In this document: piece after piece, positions 8,323 to 17,172 of the stretch
Numbering within the stretch: position 1 is the stretch's first letter
Layout of the letters: each line of letters begins with the position of its first letter
The notes under the pieces: generated by a model
Databases searched by the model: none
What the model was told of the DNA's origin: nothing
What the model saw: only the letters and a program-made list of their open reading frames with translations
DNA from: an uncultured Schlesneria sp.
GTDB taxonomy: Bacteria; Planctomycetota; Planctomycetia; Planctomycetales; Planctomycetaceae
DNA: 37,034 nt
Assembly: GCA_903834925.1 (NCBI GenBank)
Contig: CAILLA010000143.1
Span: 1 to 37,034, forward strand
Reading direction: 5' to 3'
Made by a program: the position numbers and the translations under genes

Positions 8323-9663
8323 TTACTTGGGAACAACGACCTTTGGTTGAGACTTTTCCCATTCATCCTTCGAAACCTTCTTTGTTTCGTGAAGATGAAC
8401 AAAAGTTCCTTTTTTATTCCCGACGACGATATCTGGCTTTCCATCGCCATTCACATCCGTCGCCAGGACCTGAGTCCCCACACCCGAATCGTCATCGACA
8501 AAATGTGGTATCCAATCAATTGACCTGTCTGAATTGCGGGCCAGCTTGAACCAATAAACAACAGCCGCCGCATCTGGCTCAGCATCGCCACCTGGACCGT
8601 GTGCCCAGAATCGCTTGCCAGTGACGATGTCCTTCAGACCATCGCCATCCATATCGACAAGATCAATCGCATGAATCTGCGAGAACTTCAAACCATAACG
8701 ATTCTGTTTCGCTTCGTTCCCCATGATCAGATGCTCGTGAAACTTGATCTCGCCCCCTTCTCGGAATTGTTCGAACCAGGACAGACCATAACCGTGCGCC
8801 TGAAGACTGGTGACCACGTCATTCAGGCCGTCACCATTAACGTCATAGGCATACATCTGGGCACCACCGCCACCGAATCCAGCATTGTGAAATTTCCACT
8901 CAAGATCGTTTGCCAACGAAGCAGGTTGTTCCCACCATCCATTGGAAACCATCAGATCGATCCGTCCGTCACCGTTAATATCGCCAGCACCAAGTCCATG
9001 AGTGAATCGCTGCCAATTACCTGGTGCTGAGATCTTGTGAAACGTCCAAGGTTTTTCCGCAGCTGACCAGTCGACAGTCGCGTAACCAATGAATCCCTTG
9101 TTTCCGCCGTCAACAGACAGAGTCGTTCCGCTAACGATATCGGGCTTGCCGTCGCCATTCACGTCCAGCCATTGAGGCGATTCATTGTCGACCGTATTGA
9201 ATACAACATGAGGAGTCCAATGCCTCTTCTCGCCCTTTGGATTCTCATACCATGTCGCCTGAGCACCCGGGAAGCCATAGACGAGGACATCAATCCATCC
9301 GTCACTATTCAGATCGTGAGTGAATGTGAAAAAGTTGTCGGAGTACGCATTGTTCTTACCCAATGAACCTTCGAAACCCGGAATCGTGACTTCCGTCCCG
9401 TCGTCCTTCTTCAGCTTGAAAGTTTGCTTCGCCGGATAAACCTCAAACCGCTCTTTGAAATCCGGTCCCGCATACCAGTACGGACCACTCACCACATCCA
9501 TTTTTCCATCGCGGTTAAAGTCACCAACGTTGGCTCCTTCGCCCCAGAACTGGTCGTTCAGTCGCAACTTGGTAAACGAATGCAAAACATAGTCCTGCGC
9601 CACGACGGAAGCAGAAATGCTGCAAAGGAGAGTAAACGAAAGCACGAGCGTCAAAGTTTTCAT
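8323..9663 (-). CDS. Secreted FG-GAP/VCBS repeat beta-propeller protein
   Basis: The 446-aa protein starts at an ATG at 9663 with a signal peptide (MKTLTLVLSFTLLCS, probably cut after Val-Val-Ala near residue 22). The mature protein carries at least seven Ca-binding loops of the form D-x-N/D-x-D-G-x-x-D, including DFNRDGKMD, DLNSDGWID, DINGDGRID, DMDGDGLKD and DVNGDGKPD. These mark integrin-like FG-GAP/VCBS blades. It should fold as an exported calcium-stabilised propeller. Such proteins are abundant in planctomycetes and mostly lack a known function. No enzymatic domain is visible. The frame up to 9705 adds a non-signal extension and is not preferred. Confidence 0.9.
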   Translation of the reverse strand: MKTLTLVLSFTLLCSISASVVAQDYVLHSFTKLRLNDQFWGEGANVGDFNRDGKMDVVSGPYWYAGPDFKERFEVYPAKQTFKLKKDDGTEVTIPGFEGSLGKNNAYSDNFFTFTHDLNSDGWIDVLVYGFPGAQATWYENPKGEKRHWTPHVVFNTVDNESPQWLDVNGDGKPDIVSGTTLSVDGGNKGFIGYATVDWSAAEKPWTFHKISAPGNWQRFTHGLGAGDINGDGRIDLMVSNGWWEQPASLANDLEWKFHNAGFGGGGAQMYAYDVNGDGLNDVVTSLQAHGYGLSWFEQFREGGEIKFHEHLIMGNEAKQNRYGLKFSQIHAIDLVDMDGDGLKDIVTGKRFWAHGPGGDAEPDAAAVVYWFKLARNSDRSIDWIPHFVDDDSGVGTQVLATDVNGDGKPDIVVGNKKGTFVHLHETKKVSKDEWEKSQPKVVVPK

Positions 9664-9766
9664 GATCAGCGAGTTTCCCAAGTCAAACGGAAAGGGATCG
9701 AGCACGTCGCAAAGTGAAAGAATACCTACGTCGACAAACGAATGAAACCATCTATTGACATCGGAA

Positions 9767-10393
9767 TCAGGTCAATCGAACGTCGGAACCATCGCTAAAC
9801 GGGATCAATTCATGTTTCGTCGTATCAAATAACGCACAATACCCATGACAAACAGCATTCACGACGACAAGATATTGTTGCGTAGGCTCAAGCGTGATTG
9901 GTCCCTCGCCGTTCCATGGAACAATGCCCGCTGTCGAACCAATCATCCAGTCATGATGGTGTCCTATGAACATCACTCGCTGAGGCACTGCCGCGAAGCT
10001 TTGATTCAGCTTCTTTTGAGTCTCAGGCAGGCCGTCAAAATACCAAAGATCTTCAACTTTGTTCGGATCGAGCCACGGTTCATTATGGGTGAAGAGGCAA
10101 CCGTCAATCTCGAGTCGTGGCAGAAAACTGCCCATGAAATTGAGAACATCCGTGCTGTAATGATGACGGATCTCATCGGATTGATCGATACAGAGTCCAA
10201 AATCGTGATTACCCCAGACGCCGATCGCACCGACATCTCGCAAGAGAGATATTGTCTCTTCCACTCGGACGTTTGTGTCGCATGTATCGCCTAAGACAAT
10301 AAACCTGTCGGCCTCATGTTTTCGAAGTATGTCAATTGCCGTTCGAAGCTCATCCACCTGCTCGTGAATGTCCGACAAAATTCCGAGTTTCAT
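9767..10393 (-). CDS. Calcineurin-like metallophosphoesterase (YfcE/MJ0936-like)
   Basis: This 208-aa protein shows the dimetal phosphoesterase motifs in order: SDIH (Asp8, His10), GDTCD (Asp36), GNHD (61-64), FTHNE (His103) and GHHHD (144-148). It should hydrolyse a phosphodiester or phosphomonoester using Mn or a similar metal in the cytoplasm; the substrate is unknown. The ATG at 10393 is chosen because AGGATATCCT precedes it and because the SDIH strand begins at the usual distance. The longer frame (to 10426) adds 11 polar residues. It appears monocistronic. Confidence 0.9.
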   Translation of the reverse strand: MKLGILSDIHEQVDELRTAIDILRKHEADRFIVLGDTCDTNVRVEETISLLRDVGAIGVWGNHDFGLCIDQSDEIRHHYSTDVLNFMGSFLPRLEIDGCLFTHNEPWLDPNKVEDLWYFDGLPETQKKLNQSFAAVPQRVMFIGHHHDWMIGSTAGIVPWNGEGPITLEPTQQYLVVVNAVCHGYCALFDTTKHELIPFSDGSDVRLT

Positions 10394-10668
10394 AGGATAT
10401 CCTGGTTCGGTTTGTTGGTCCGACACGTATCCGCGTGTGGTTCAGCGCATCATTTCGTGATTGATAGGCTAATTTGATGATACAGCGAACCTCTAATCGA
10501 TACCGCTTAGAACGATGGGGATTACGCTTTTTTATCGTAACGAACCATTTGTATCGTTCTTCAAACGGACCGTTTCCCCAATTGTCGCGGAAAACCAGGA
10601 ACTTTTCTCAAGAGACTTTCGAATCGTAGGGTGTCGAATCGCACTTCTCACAAAGCCCGGTCAAAGCA

Positions 10669-11901
10669 TTAAAATCGAATATCGATTTGCGATGAGAGAT
10701 AGGGTCCACTGCCGATGTAAACGGTGTTGTCACCCACCAGTTTAAAGCCGTGGACTTCCGTGAAGTATCGATCGAAAGCCCATCCTCCCGAAACTTCCAG
10801 CCCGACATTCGGTTTGAACCACCACAACAGGCCCGTTGCCAGCTTCTTCTCATAGTAGAAGAAGTGATCTCGTTCGTTGACTCGTTCCGCAAGCCGCCAG
10901 TTCTCGTTAGTCCAGTCGAAACCTGCATACAATTGCCAGGCGGTCGTTGGCTGATAAACGGCTCTGGCATGCATCGTCGTCAGAAATGCCCAGACGTATT
11001 GTAGTTGCCAGTCGCGCGCCGGCTTCCAACTCACGACGGAAAACGGAAATCCAACAATCGCTTGAAAGTCTTCGGATGGGTGGTAGAAGTAACCCCCGCC
11101 GGGAACTGGAATGCCATACAAAACCTGGCTGTTGGTCGACGCATTGGCACCGATAAACCAGGCGCTATGTTCGTCTTGTGGCATCAGCAGAAATGCGGTC
11201 CCCGACGCCAGCATATCGCGTCCACTTTGAAAAGGCTTATCGCTGGCAGTTCCCATGTCGAACACGATTCCGCCAACGTTGCCATTGTCGTACGAATGAA
11301 AGTAATTGACTCCCAAGGCGACGTTGAATAATTGTGTCGGAAACGTCTGCATCGTCGTTGGTAAAATTGCGTTTGTCTTGATCGATGTCGCGTCCATATG
11401 AGCCGTGAGCAAAAATGTTTCCGCACCGGAACTATACATGGGGACGGCCCCCTGGAAGTACGCTCGTTCCATCTCCAATGTCGTGCCTGGTTGATTCGTG
11501 TTTTGTTCGGGATACCACGTCATTCCCAAATGGGGATTGGCCATGAGTAACGTCCCAACTCCGCCTGGCAGATTCTTGATCCCTTTGATTCCACGAAACG
11601 AAGGGAGAGAATCAATCCCGGTTCCTGTCTTCCGCTGTTGAAACGAGGGATTTTGACCGGATTGATTGGCTGAAAACGACTGGAAGTCCGCGGAATTGGG
11701 ATAGACTTGCGAGTCAACGCCAGCGCAATGATTGACAGGGCTTTCAGTGTCAGAGGCGATCAGGGAAGTTAGTGGAGTCGGTAGTCCATCGCTCTGCGTT
11801 GACCGATTTTCCCAAACCAAGGGGATTACGGAGCGGTCATAGGCAGAAACCTCAACGCCGACCATCACCATCAGGCAACAACAAACGCTCATTAACTGCA
11901 T
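10669..11901 (-). CDS. Probable outer-membrane beta-barrel protein
   Basis: With the ATG at 11901 (GGATCAC upstream) the protein is 410 aa and begins with a signal peptide, MQLMSVCCC then a Val/Met core ending Val-Ser-Ala. The open frame continues upstream to 12033 with other ATGs at 12018 and 11985, which would bury the signal, so I prefer the internal start. The C-terminal half alternates polar and aromatic residues in strand-like stretches (QLYAGFDWTNENWRL, FFYYEKKLATGLLWWF) and the chain ends in Phe (SSQIDIRF), as outer-membrane barrels do. It may belong to the DUF6268-type family, a tentative memory. Function unknown; a pore or surface protein is inferred. Confidence 0.7.
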   Translation of the reverse strand: MQLMSVCCCLMVMVGVEVSAYDRSVIPLVWENRSTQSDGLPTPLTSLIASDTESPVNHCAGVDSQVYPNSADFQSFSANQSGQNPSFQQRKTGTGIDSLPSFRGIKGIKNLPGGVGTLLMANPHLGMTWYPEQNTNQPGTTLEMERAYFQGAVPMYSSGAETFLLTAHMDATSIKTNAILPTTMQTFPTQLFNVALGVNYFHSYDNGNVGGIVFDMGTASDKPFQSGRDMLASGTAFLLMPQDEHSAWFIGANASTNSQVLYGIPVPGGGYFYHPSEDFQAIVGFPFSVVSWKPARDWQLQYVWAFLTTMHARAVYQPTTAWQLYAGFDWTNENWRLAERVNERDHFFYYEKKLATGLLWWFKPNVGLEVSGGWAFDRYFTEVHGFKLVGDNTVYIGSGPYLSSQIDIRF

Positions 11902-12033
11902 TGTGATCCAAGCCAGCCGAGTCGTCACGATCTGGTACCCATGAAAATGAGAGTCGAAACTTTCGCTTTCGTAATCTTCGGCCATTGTCGAGGAAAAACT
12001 GAGAAACCTGAAAAACATTTTAAAGAAATTCAA

Positions 12034-12563
12034 TCGGCTTGATTAACGAGGGGCGAAGTTGCGATTACCAGATGTCGTTATTCAGTAAAAGAGTACGTAA
12101 TCCGACAATGATTAGCCCCAGCACTTGCAGCGCTAAATGATCATTGTCTTCCGGCAGATTTTGCCTTCATAGGGACATTGTTGGTGAAACTCCCAAACGG
12201 AGTGGTGCCACGGTCAAGTCGTCGCAAATTTCAAAAGCGGGGTCCGTTCAATCTCGTTATCGAGTGAAATTTCCTGGTCCACTGAGCTTGAGTTTTGAAC
12301 TCCATGTCAACTCTTCTTACAGACTTGTCGGCAGACTTAGTGGTCAGCTACGCTGCATCTTGTGGCATTCAGTTTTGTCGTGAGGGCTTCAGCCGCACTT
12401 ATTGAATTGCAGCACGGGCCGAAGCCAAAGCAACGGGTTGTGACTCCACATTTCCGTTTTTGAAAATTGACAATCGTTGCTGAGAATCTCTCCAGAATAC
12501 CGTTCAGATCGATACGCTGCTCAACGCAACGTCGAAAAAGTTTTCATACCCGAGACGATATCC
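12034..12563. other. Divergent intergenic region
   Basis: About 530 bp lie between the barrel gene and the glutaminase-like gene. Apart from an imperfect inverted repeat at 12385-12426 (GGCTTC ... GAAGCC flanking a GC-rich centre) I see no clear structure. A 79-codon frame at 12144-12383 lacks protein-like composition and is not called. The region should hold the promoters of both flanking genes. Confidence 0.4.
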
Positions 12564-15026
12564 ATGCGAGTAATTTCATTTTTCTTGATCACACTCCTCG
12601 GTTCTACGATCGCTTTCGGTCAGCAGTTGACTCGACCACCCGCTGTCCCACTAGTGGCTTGCGATCCCTATTTCAGTATCTGGTCTCAAGCTGACAAGCT
12701 GACAGATGCCGATACAACTCACTGGACGGGGAAACCGCATCGAATGACAAGTTCAATTTTCATCGACGGAAAACGGCTGAGGCTAATGGGGGCCGATCCG
12801 GCTGCGATCCCTCCGTTGCCTCAAAAAAGCGTCGTGGTCCTGCCGACTCGGACGATTTACCAATTCGAATCGAAAGAGATCGCACTCACTTTGACGTTCA
12901 CAACACCAAGTCTTCCAGAGAGTATCGATCTCCTCTCATGGCCCGTGACTTACGTAACCTATACCGTCAAGTCCAATGACCGGGAACCACACAAGGTCTC
13001 GATCGATTTTGAGGTCTCACCAGAAATCGCGGTCAACGAGCCGAATCAAAAGACCGACTGGTCGCAACCGATGATCGACGGCTTATCGACGGTTTCGGTC
13101 GGATCGCAGGCTCAACCAATTCTGGGCCGTAGCGGTGATGATTTACGGATTGATTGGGGTTACCTCTATCTCGCGTCTCCAGCGACTCAGCAGCCAAGCT
13201 GGAAGGATCATCGCCTGGAACTCGATTTTGGCACTGTGATTCTAAAAGAATCGTCACGCTGGCTGATGCTGGCGTATGATGACTTGTATTCGATTCAGTA
13301 CATGAAAGAAAACTTGCGGCCGTTCTGGCGACGTAACGGATGGGAAGCCGCAGATCTGCTGAAGGCTGCGGCACGTGACTATGACGCCCTTTCCAAACGC
13401 TGTACGGCATTCGATGACGAATTGATGGCTGACCTGCGATTGGCGGGGGGCGAGAATTACGCTCAGCTTGGGGCACTTTGTTACCGTGAATGTTTCGCCG
13501 CCGGAAAATTCGTTGCGGACGAAAATGGACAGCCTCTGCAGTTCTGCAAAGAGAATCATTCGAACGGTTGTATCGCGACGTCTGACGTCTTCTATCCGAT
13601 GGCACCTCAGTTTCTGCTGTTCGGACCATCTCTGGCAAAATCGTTTCTCGTTCCTTTCATGAATTACGCAGCCAGTTCACGCTGGCGGTTCCCTTTCGCG
13701 CCTCATGACCTGGGTCAGAATCCCCATGCAAACGGTCAGGTTTACGGCGGAGGCGAACGAACAGAAGAAAATCAGATGCCAGTTGAGGAGTGCGGCAACG
13801 TACTTCTGCTCGTCGCGGCGATTGCTCAGATGGAAGGGAACCCAGGTTTCGCCAATTTGTATTGGAAGCAAATCGAAACCTGGGCCGAGTACCTGAAAGA
13901 AAAGGGCTTTGATCCTGAGAATCAACTTTGCACAGACGATTTTGCTGGTCACCTGGCTCATAACGTCAACCTGAGTGCCAAAGCGATCTGTGCAATTGGA
14001 GCCTACGCCAAGCTGTGCGAAATGCGCGGAGAAACCGAAAAGTCGACCAAGTCATTCGAACTGGCCCGTACGTTTGCAAAACGCTGGATGGAGGCCGCAG
14101 ATGAAGGTGATCACTATCGTCTGGCATTCGACAAGAAGGAGAGTTGGAGCCAGAAATACAACTTGATCTGGGACCGAATTCTTGGGCTGAACCTGTTCCC
14201 CACATCGGTCGCGAAAAAAGAACTGGCGTATTATCGCAAGATTCAAAATCAGTATGGTCTCGCCCTGGATAATCGCGAAAACTACACAAAGCTCGACTGG
14301 ATCACCTGGACAGCGACGTTGACTCATGATCGAAACGATTTTGAAGCCCTGATCAACCCGATCATCACCTTCATCAATACGACTCCAGACCGTTCTCCAT
14401 TGACTGACTGGTATCAGACAAAGGACGCCAGAAAGGTCGGCTTTACTGCTCGTCCCGTCGTCGGCGGCGTGTTTGCACAAATGCTTTACAACCAAAAAAC
14501 CTGGAAGAAATGGGCTTCGCGAGATACGACAAAAGCAGCGGCCTGGGCCGCCATGCCTAAGCCGCCGATCGTCACGGAAGTGATTCCGGTTGCAGCGACT
14601 CAACCGAGCGACTGGTATTACACAACCTCGAGTCCGAACGAAAACTGGAATCGGCCTGACTTCGACCCGAAAGATTGGAAACTGGGCAAGTCTGGGTTTG
14701 GAACGGCGGATACTCCTGGTACGACCGTGAAAACGACATGGAACAACGCGGATATCTGGTTGGTTCGGGATATCGAGATTTCTCAGGCCGATATCGAGAA
14801 ACTGAATTGGCTGATTCATCACGACGAAGACACGGAAATCTTTTTGAACGGACAACTCGCTGAGAAGTTTCCCGGTTTTACGGTTCAGTACGACACACGC
14901 CCCTTGTCCAAAGCGGCGAGCACGGCGTTGAAGGCGGGAATGAATCGAATCGCAATTCATTGCCATCAGACAAGCGGAGGTCAATACATTGACGTCGGTC
15001 TGGTCACAGTGAGGAAACAAAAATGA
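12564..15026 (+). CDS. Secreted glutaminase-A/DUF4965-type protein with C-terminal beta-sandwich
   Basis: The 820-aa protein starts at an ATG at 12564 with a signal peptide (MRVISFFLITLLGSTIAFG). The body matches the GtaA layout: an N-terminal DUF4964/DUF5127 region (about 25-290, with PPAVPLVACDPYFSIW near the start), then DUF4965 and DUF1793 (about 290-680, with FPFAPHDLGQNP and GGERTEENQMPVEECGN), a six-hairpin toroid fold. The last 120 residues (DWYYTTSSPNENWNRPDF onward) look like a jelly-roll module of the kind attached to glycoside hydrolases. The family is annotated as glutaminase A, but many bacterial members may act on glycans, so the substrate is open. It overlaps the next gene by 4 bp (ATGA). 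Confidence 0.85.
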   Translation: MRVISFFLITLLGSTIAFGQQLTRPPAVPLVACDPYFSIWSQADKLTDADTTHWTGKPHRMTSSIFIDGKRLRLMGADPAAIPPLPQKSVVVLPTRTIYQFESKEIALTLTFTTPSLPESIDLLSWPVTYVTYTVKSNDREPHKVSIDFEVSPEIAVNEPNQKTDWSQPMIDGLSTVSVGSQAQPILGRSGDDLRIDWGYLYLASPATQQPSWKDHRLELDFGTVILKESSRWLMLAYDDLYSIQYMKENLRPFWRRNGWEAADLLKAAARDYDALSKRCTAFDDELMADLRLAGGENYAQLGALCYRECFAAGKFVADENGQPLQFCKENHSNGCIATSDVFYPMAPQFLLFGPSLAKSFLVPFMNYAASSRWRFPFAPHDLGQNPHANGQVYGGGERTEENQMPVEECGNVLLLVAAIAQMEGNPGFANLYWKQIETWAEYLKEKGFDPENQLCTDDFAGHLAHNVNLSAKAICAIGAYAKLCEMRGETEKSTKSFELARTFAKRWMEAADEGDHYRLAFDKKESWSQKYNLIWDRILGLNLFPTSVAKKELAYYRKIQNQYGLALDNRENYTKLDWITWTATLTHDRNDFEALINPIITFINTTPDRSPLTDWYQTKDARKVGFTARPVVGGVFAQMLYNQKTWKKWASRDTTKAAAWAAMPKPPIVTEVIPVAATQPSDWYYTTSSPNENWNRPDFDPKDWKLGKSGFGTADTPGTTVKTTWNNADIWLVRDIEISQADIEKLNWLIHHDEDTEIFLNGQLAEKFPGFTVQYDTRPLSKAASTALKAGMNRIAIHCHQTSGGQYIDVGLVTVRKQK

Positions 15027-16084
15027 AAACGTCTTACATTGTTTGGAGTGCAATGCTGATGGCTCTCGTGGCAACGCACGTACTCGCGGATGATCGCCCA
15101 CCGCGAGAAATCCCCAACGGAACCGATACGCGCGATCGGTTCCTGAAGTTGATCGATCGACCACGCGTGCCGCTCAATTCGACTGAACAATCATCCGGTA
15201 TTGTTGATGGCCTGATTGAAACAGTCTTCGAATTTGACGCAGAGGCCGACCAACGTGTTCCCGGCCTGTTGCTGAAGAAGGAAACAACAACTCATTCGGC
15301 GCGTCGTCCGGTCGTCGTCGTGCTGCATGGAACCGGTGGTAGCAAAGAAGCCATGAAACCGCTGCTACGAAAGCTGGCAAATCAGGGATTGATCGCCATA
15401 GCGATGGACGCTCGTTTTTCAGGTCAACGAGCGAGGTTCGGGAAGGGGAGCGACGCATACCGAGCGGCCATTCTTGAAGCGTGGAAATCCGGAAAGGGAT
15501 ACCCGTTTTATTACGACACGGTCTGGGATTTACACCGGCTAATCGATTATCTGGAAACTCGCCCTGACGTCGATACAAAACGGATTGCCGCGATCGGCAT
15601 GTCAAAAGGGGGAACAGAACTGTACCTGGCTACCGCAGTCGACACCCGAATCGTGGCCAGCGTGAGTTGCATCGGGGTTCAAAGTTTTGACTGGGCGCTG
15701 GAACACAATGCCTGGCAATCTCGAATCGGCACGATTCAATCGGCCGTCGATTACGCAGCAAGGGAAGCAGGTGTTACAAACATCGACTCGCAATTCATCC
15801 GCAGGTTTTATCAACGAGTCGTACCGGGAATCGAAAAGGAATTCGACGGACCGCATATGTTGCCGCTGATTGCTCCTCGCCCACTGCTGGTGATCAACGG
15901 CGAAAAAGATGATCGGACGCCCGGGCCTGGCCTGGAACTGTGCGTGAACGCCACTCGCAAGGCATATCAGAGCGCCAACGCCAGCCACAATTTCGCGTTC
16001 TGGCTGCAACCGAATGTGGCACACGCGGTAACGCCCGAATCTGAACGAGACGCAATCGATTGGCTGATTGAGAAACTCAAATGA
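15023..16084 (+). CDS. Secreted alpha/beta hydrolase (dienelactone hydrolase/acetyl-esterase-like)
   Basis: This 353-aa protein begins with a signal peptide (about residues 1-22, ending Val-Leu-Ala). The core has the oxyanion motif LHGTGG (101-106), the nucleophile elbow GMSKGG with Ser194, an acidic residue in INGEKDDRTPG (Asp296 or Asp297) and His334 in NVAHAV. All triad members are present, so it should be an active serine hydrolase in the periplasm or outside. Its start overlaps the stop of the upstream glutaminase-like gene (ATGA), which indicates translational coupling. The pair may degrade one substrate together, for example an esterified polymer; that is an inference from the operon. 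Confidence 0.88.
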   Translation: MKTSYIVWSAMLMALVATHVLADDRPPREIPNGTDTRDRFLKLIDRPRVPLNSTEQSSGIVDGLIETVFEFDAEADQRVPGLLLKKETTTHSARRPVVVVLHGTGGSKEAMKPLLRKLANQGLIAIAMDARFSGQRARFGKGSDAYRAAILEAWKSGKGYPFYYDTVWDLHRLIDYLETRPDVDTKRIAAIGMSKGGTELYLATAVDTRIVASVSCIGVQSFDWALEHNAWQSRIGTIQSAVDYAAREAGVTNIDSQFIRRFYQRVVPGIEKEFDGPHMLPLIAPRPLLVINGEKDDRTPGPGLELCVNATRKAYQSANASHNFAFWLQPNVAHAVTPESERDAIDWLIEKLK

Positions 16085-16090
16085 CGATCC

Positions 16091-16132
16091 GACGCTCGCA
16101 ACGTCGGCCACGTAGTCGACGCTGCGAGCGTC
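16091..16132. terminator. 16-bp hairpin just after the hydrolase stop codon
   Basis: GACGCTCGCAACGTCG and CGACGCTGCGAGCGTC pair over 16 bp with one mismatch around a 10-nt loop, 6 bp after the TGA of the hydrolase gene. It is probably a terminator or mRNA-end hairpin of the two-gene operon. No T-tract follows. Confidence 0.5.
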
Positions 16133-16147
16133 GGTCCGCAATTCGAC

Positions 16148-16275
16148 CGAAACCCCACCGCCCCCGAGGCGGTGGTTAACGGGCCTTTGCACCAGCATTA
16201 GCCACCGAAAGAACGAAATATCAATTCCTAGGGCAAAGGCCCGTTAGCCACTGCCGCAGGAGCAGTGGGGTTTCG
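16148..16275. repeat. Composite palindrome: two hairpins inside a larger inverted repeat
   Basis: The outer arms CGAAACCCCACCGCC and the reverse complement of GCAGTGGGGTTTCG pair. Each arm carries its own hairpin (CCACCGCC...GGCGGTGG and CCACTGC...GCAGTGG), and inner segments AACGGGCCTTTGC and GCAAAGGCCCGTT pair perfectly. The whole 128 bp could fold as a cruciform or a three-stem RNA. It lies between two convergent genes, a typical site for REP-like elements. The two halves differ by compensating changes rather than being exact copies. Confidence 0.7.
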
Positions 16276-16323
16276 CTTTCACACTCTTCAAATTCACGTT
16301 ACTCGAGGAGGGGACGTACTCGC

Positions 16324-16725
16324 TCAGAACGAATTCGAGAGACGAACCAGACCCATCAGCCAATCAAACAAATCAAGCAAAACAAAGACGGTCATTGCAA
16401 TGAAAATTCCAATCCACGAAAGGACCGCGCCGATAAAATTGGCGCGACTCTCAAGCCGCTCGTAATCTTCGGGGTTCTCGGCCGATTTCAGTGGAGGCAG
16501 GAAAATCATGGCGATTAGGCCAATTGGCCCACAGGCAAACGGCCAATAATACGGTGCGTAACCCTTTTGCATCGCAATCAATGGCGAAGTAAAGAATGCC
16601 CATCCAAATAATAGGGGGAGCATGCTTCCGACCGACTCCATGAAAAGCCCGCCGATTAACACAAGGGCCATCACGGTCTTCAGTAAATCGGCCTTTCTTG
16701 GTCCGCCCCTCAATAACGTACGCAT
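16324..16725 (-). CDS. Small multi-pass membrane protein
   Basis: The 133-aa product has about four hydrophobic segments (near residues 15-30, 37-52, 60-77 and 98-120 of this start) separated by short charged loops; one loop carries ENPEDYERLE. No catalytic motif or family is recognised. A GTG at 16734 is also in frame, but the Shine-Dalgarno AAAGGAG lies only one base before it and about 10 nt before the ATG at 16725, so the ATG is preferred. It is convergent with the hydrolase operon, separated by palindromic repeats. Function unknown. Confidence 0.72.
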   Translation of the reverse strand: MRTLLRGGPRKADLLKTVMALVLIGGLFMESVGSMLPLLFGWAFFTSPLIAMQKGYAPYYWPFACGPIGLIAMIFLPPLKSAENPEDYERLESRANFIGAVLSWIGIFIAMTVFVLLDLFDWLMGLVRLSNSF

Positions 16726-17172
16726 GTGTGACACTCCTTTCGTTTACAGACAGCTTAACAAAAGGCGGTGAAGAACGGTCCTTTGCTTCAGAGTATGCCA
16801 CCGTCCAACAAAAGATCGAAATTCACAATCGCACGGCAAAGAAATTTATCTTCACCCACGACTCCCCTCACCGATTTAGACCGTCAACGATTCCCCGAGT
16901 GTTATTTGAAATCGAAAAGAAATTGCCAAAGATTCACCTGGCGCGGGCACGCCCGCAACCCGGTTTAAGGAGAATGAGGAAAACAGGTCTTTCGGAATAT
17001 TGCCGTGGACCAGGCGATCTCGATCACCGAATTTGCCGACGACTATCAAGTCTTGGATTTGAAACTGATTACGATCCTGACATCAACCGATGAACCTCAG
17101 AGGATGTTATCGAACATCCGTTAGGTACGTGCGGTCTGCAGCGAATGACAATGACACTCAGATTGTTGAAAC
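16726..17172. other. Intergenic region with possible gene remnant
   Basis: About 450 bp lie between two minus-strand membrane-protein genes. It contains a GC-rich hairpin (GCGGGCACGCCCGC near 16943) and an AAGGAG sequence at about 16967 followed by short frames. The longest plus-strand frame (16698-17093) overlaps the neighbouring gene and reads as non-coding. The segment 17005-17124, listed separately, has protein-like composition. Confidence 0.35.
17005..17124 (+). pseudogene. Possible gene remnant or 39-aa micro-ORF
   Basis: One plus-strand frame, bounded upstream by a TGA at 16975-16977 and ending in TAG at 17122-17124, encodes a peptide with normal protein texture (from a GTG: VDQAISITEFADDYQV, then DLKLITILTSTDEPQ). 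It has amphipathic hydrophobic spacing and preferred third-position bases, unlike the surrounding shadow frames. No strong ribosome binding site precedes the GTG. It may be the decayed 3' end of a longer gene. Weak evidence. Confidence 0.22.

Noticed and set aside
14052-15164. 370-codon frame on the minus strand
   Set aside because: It lies antisense to the glutaminase-like gene, which has a signal peptide and family motifs; the antisense product is Arg/Cys-rich and shadow-like.
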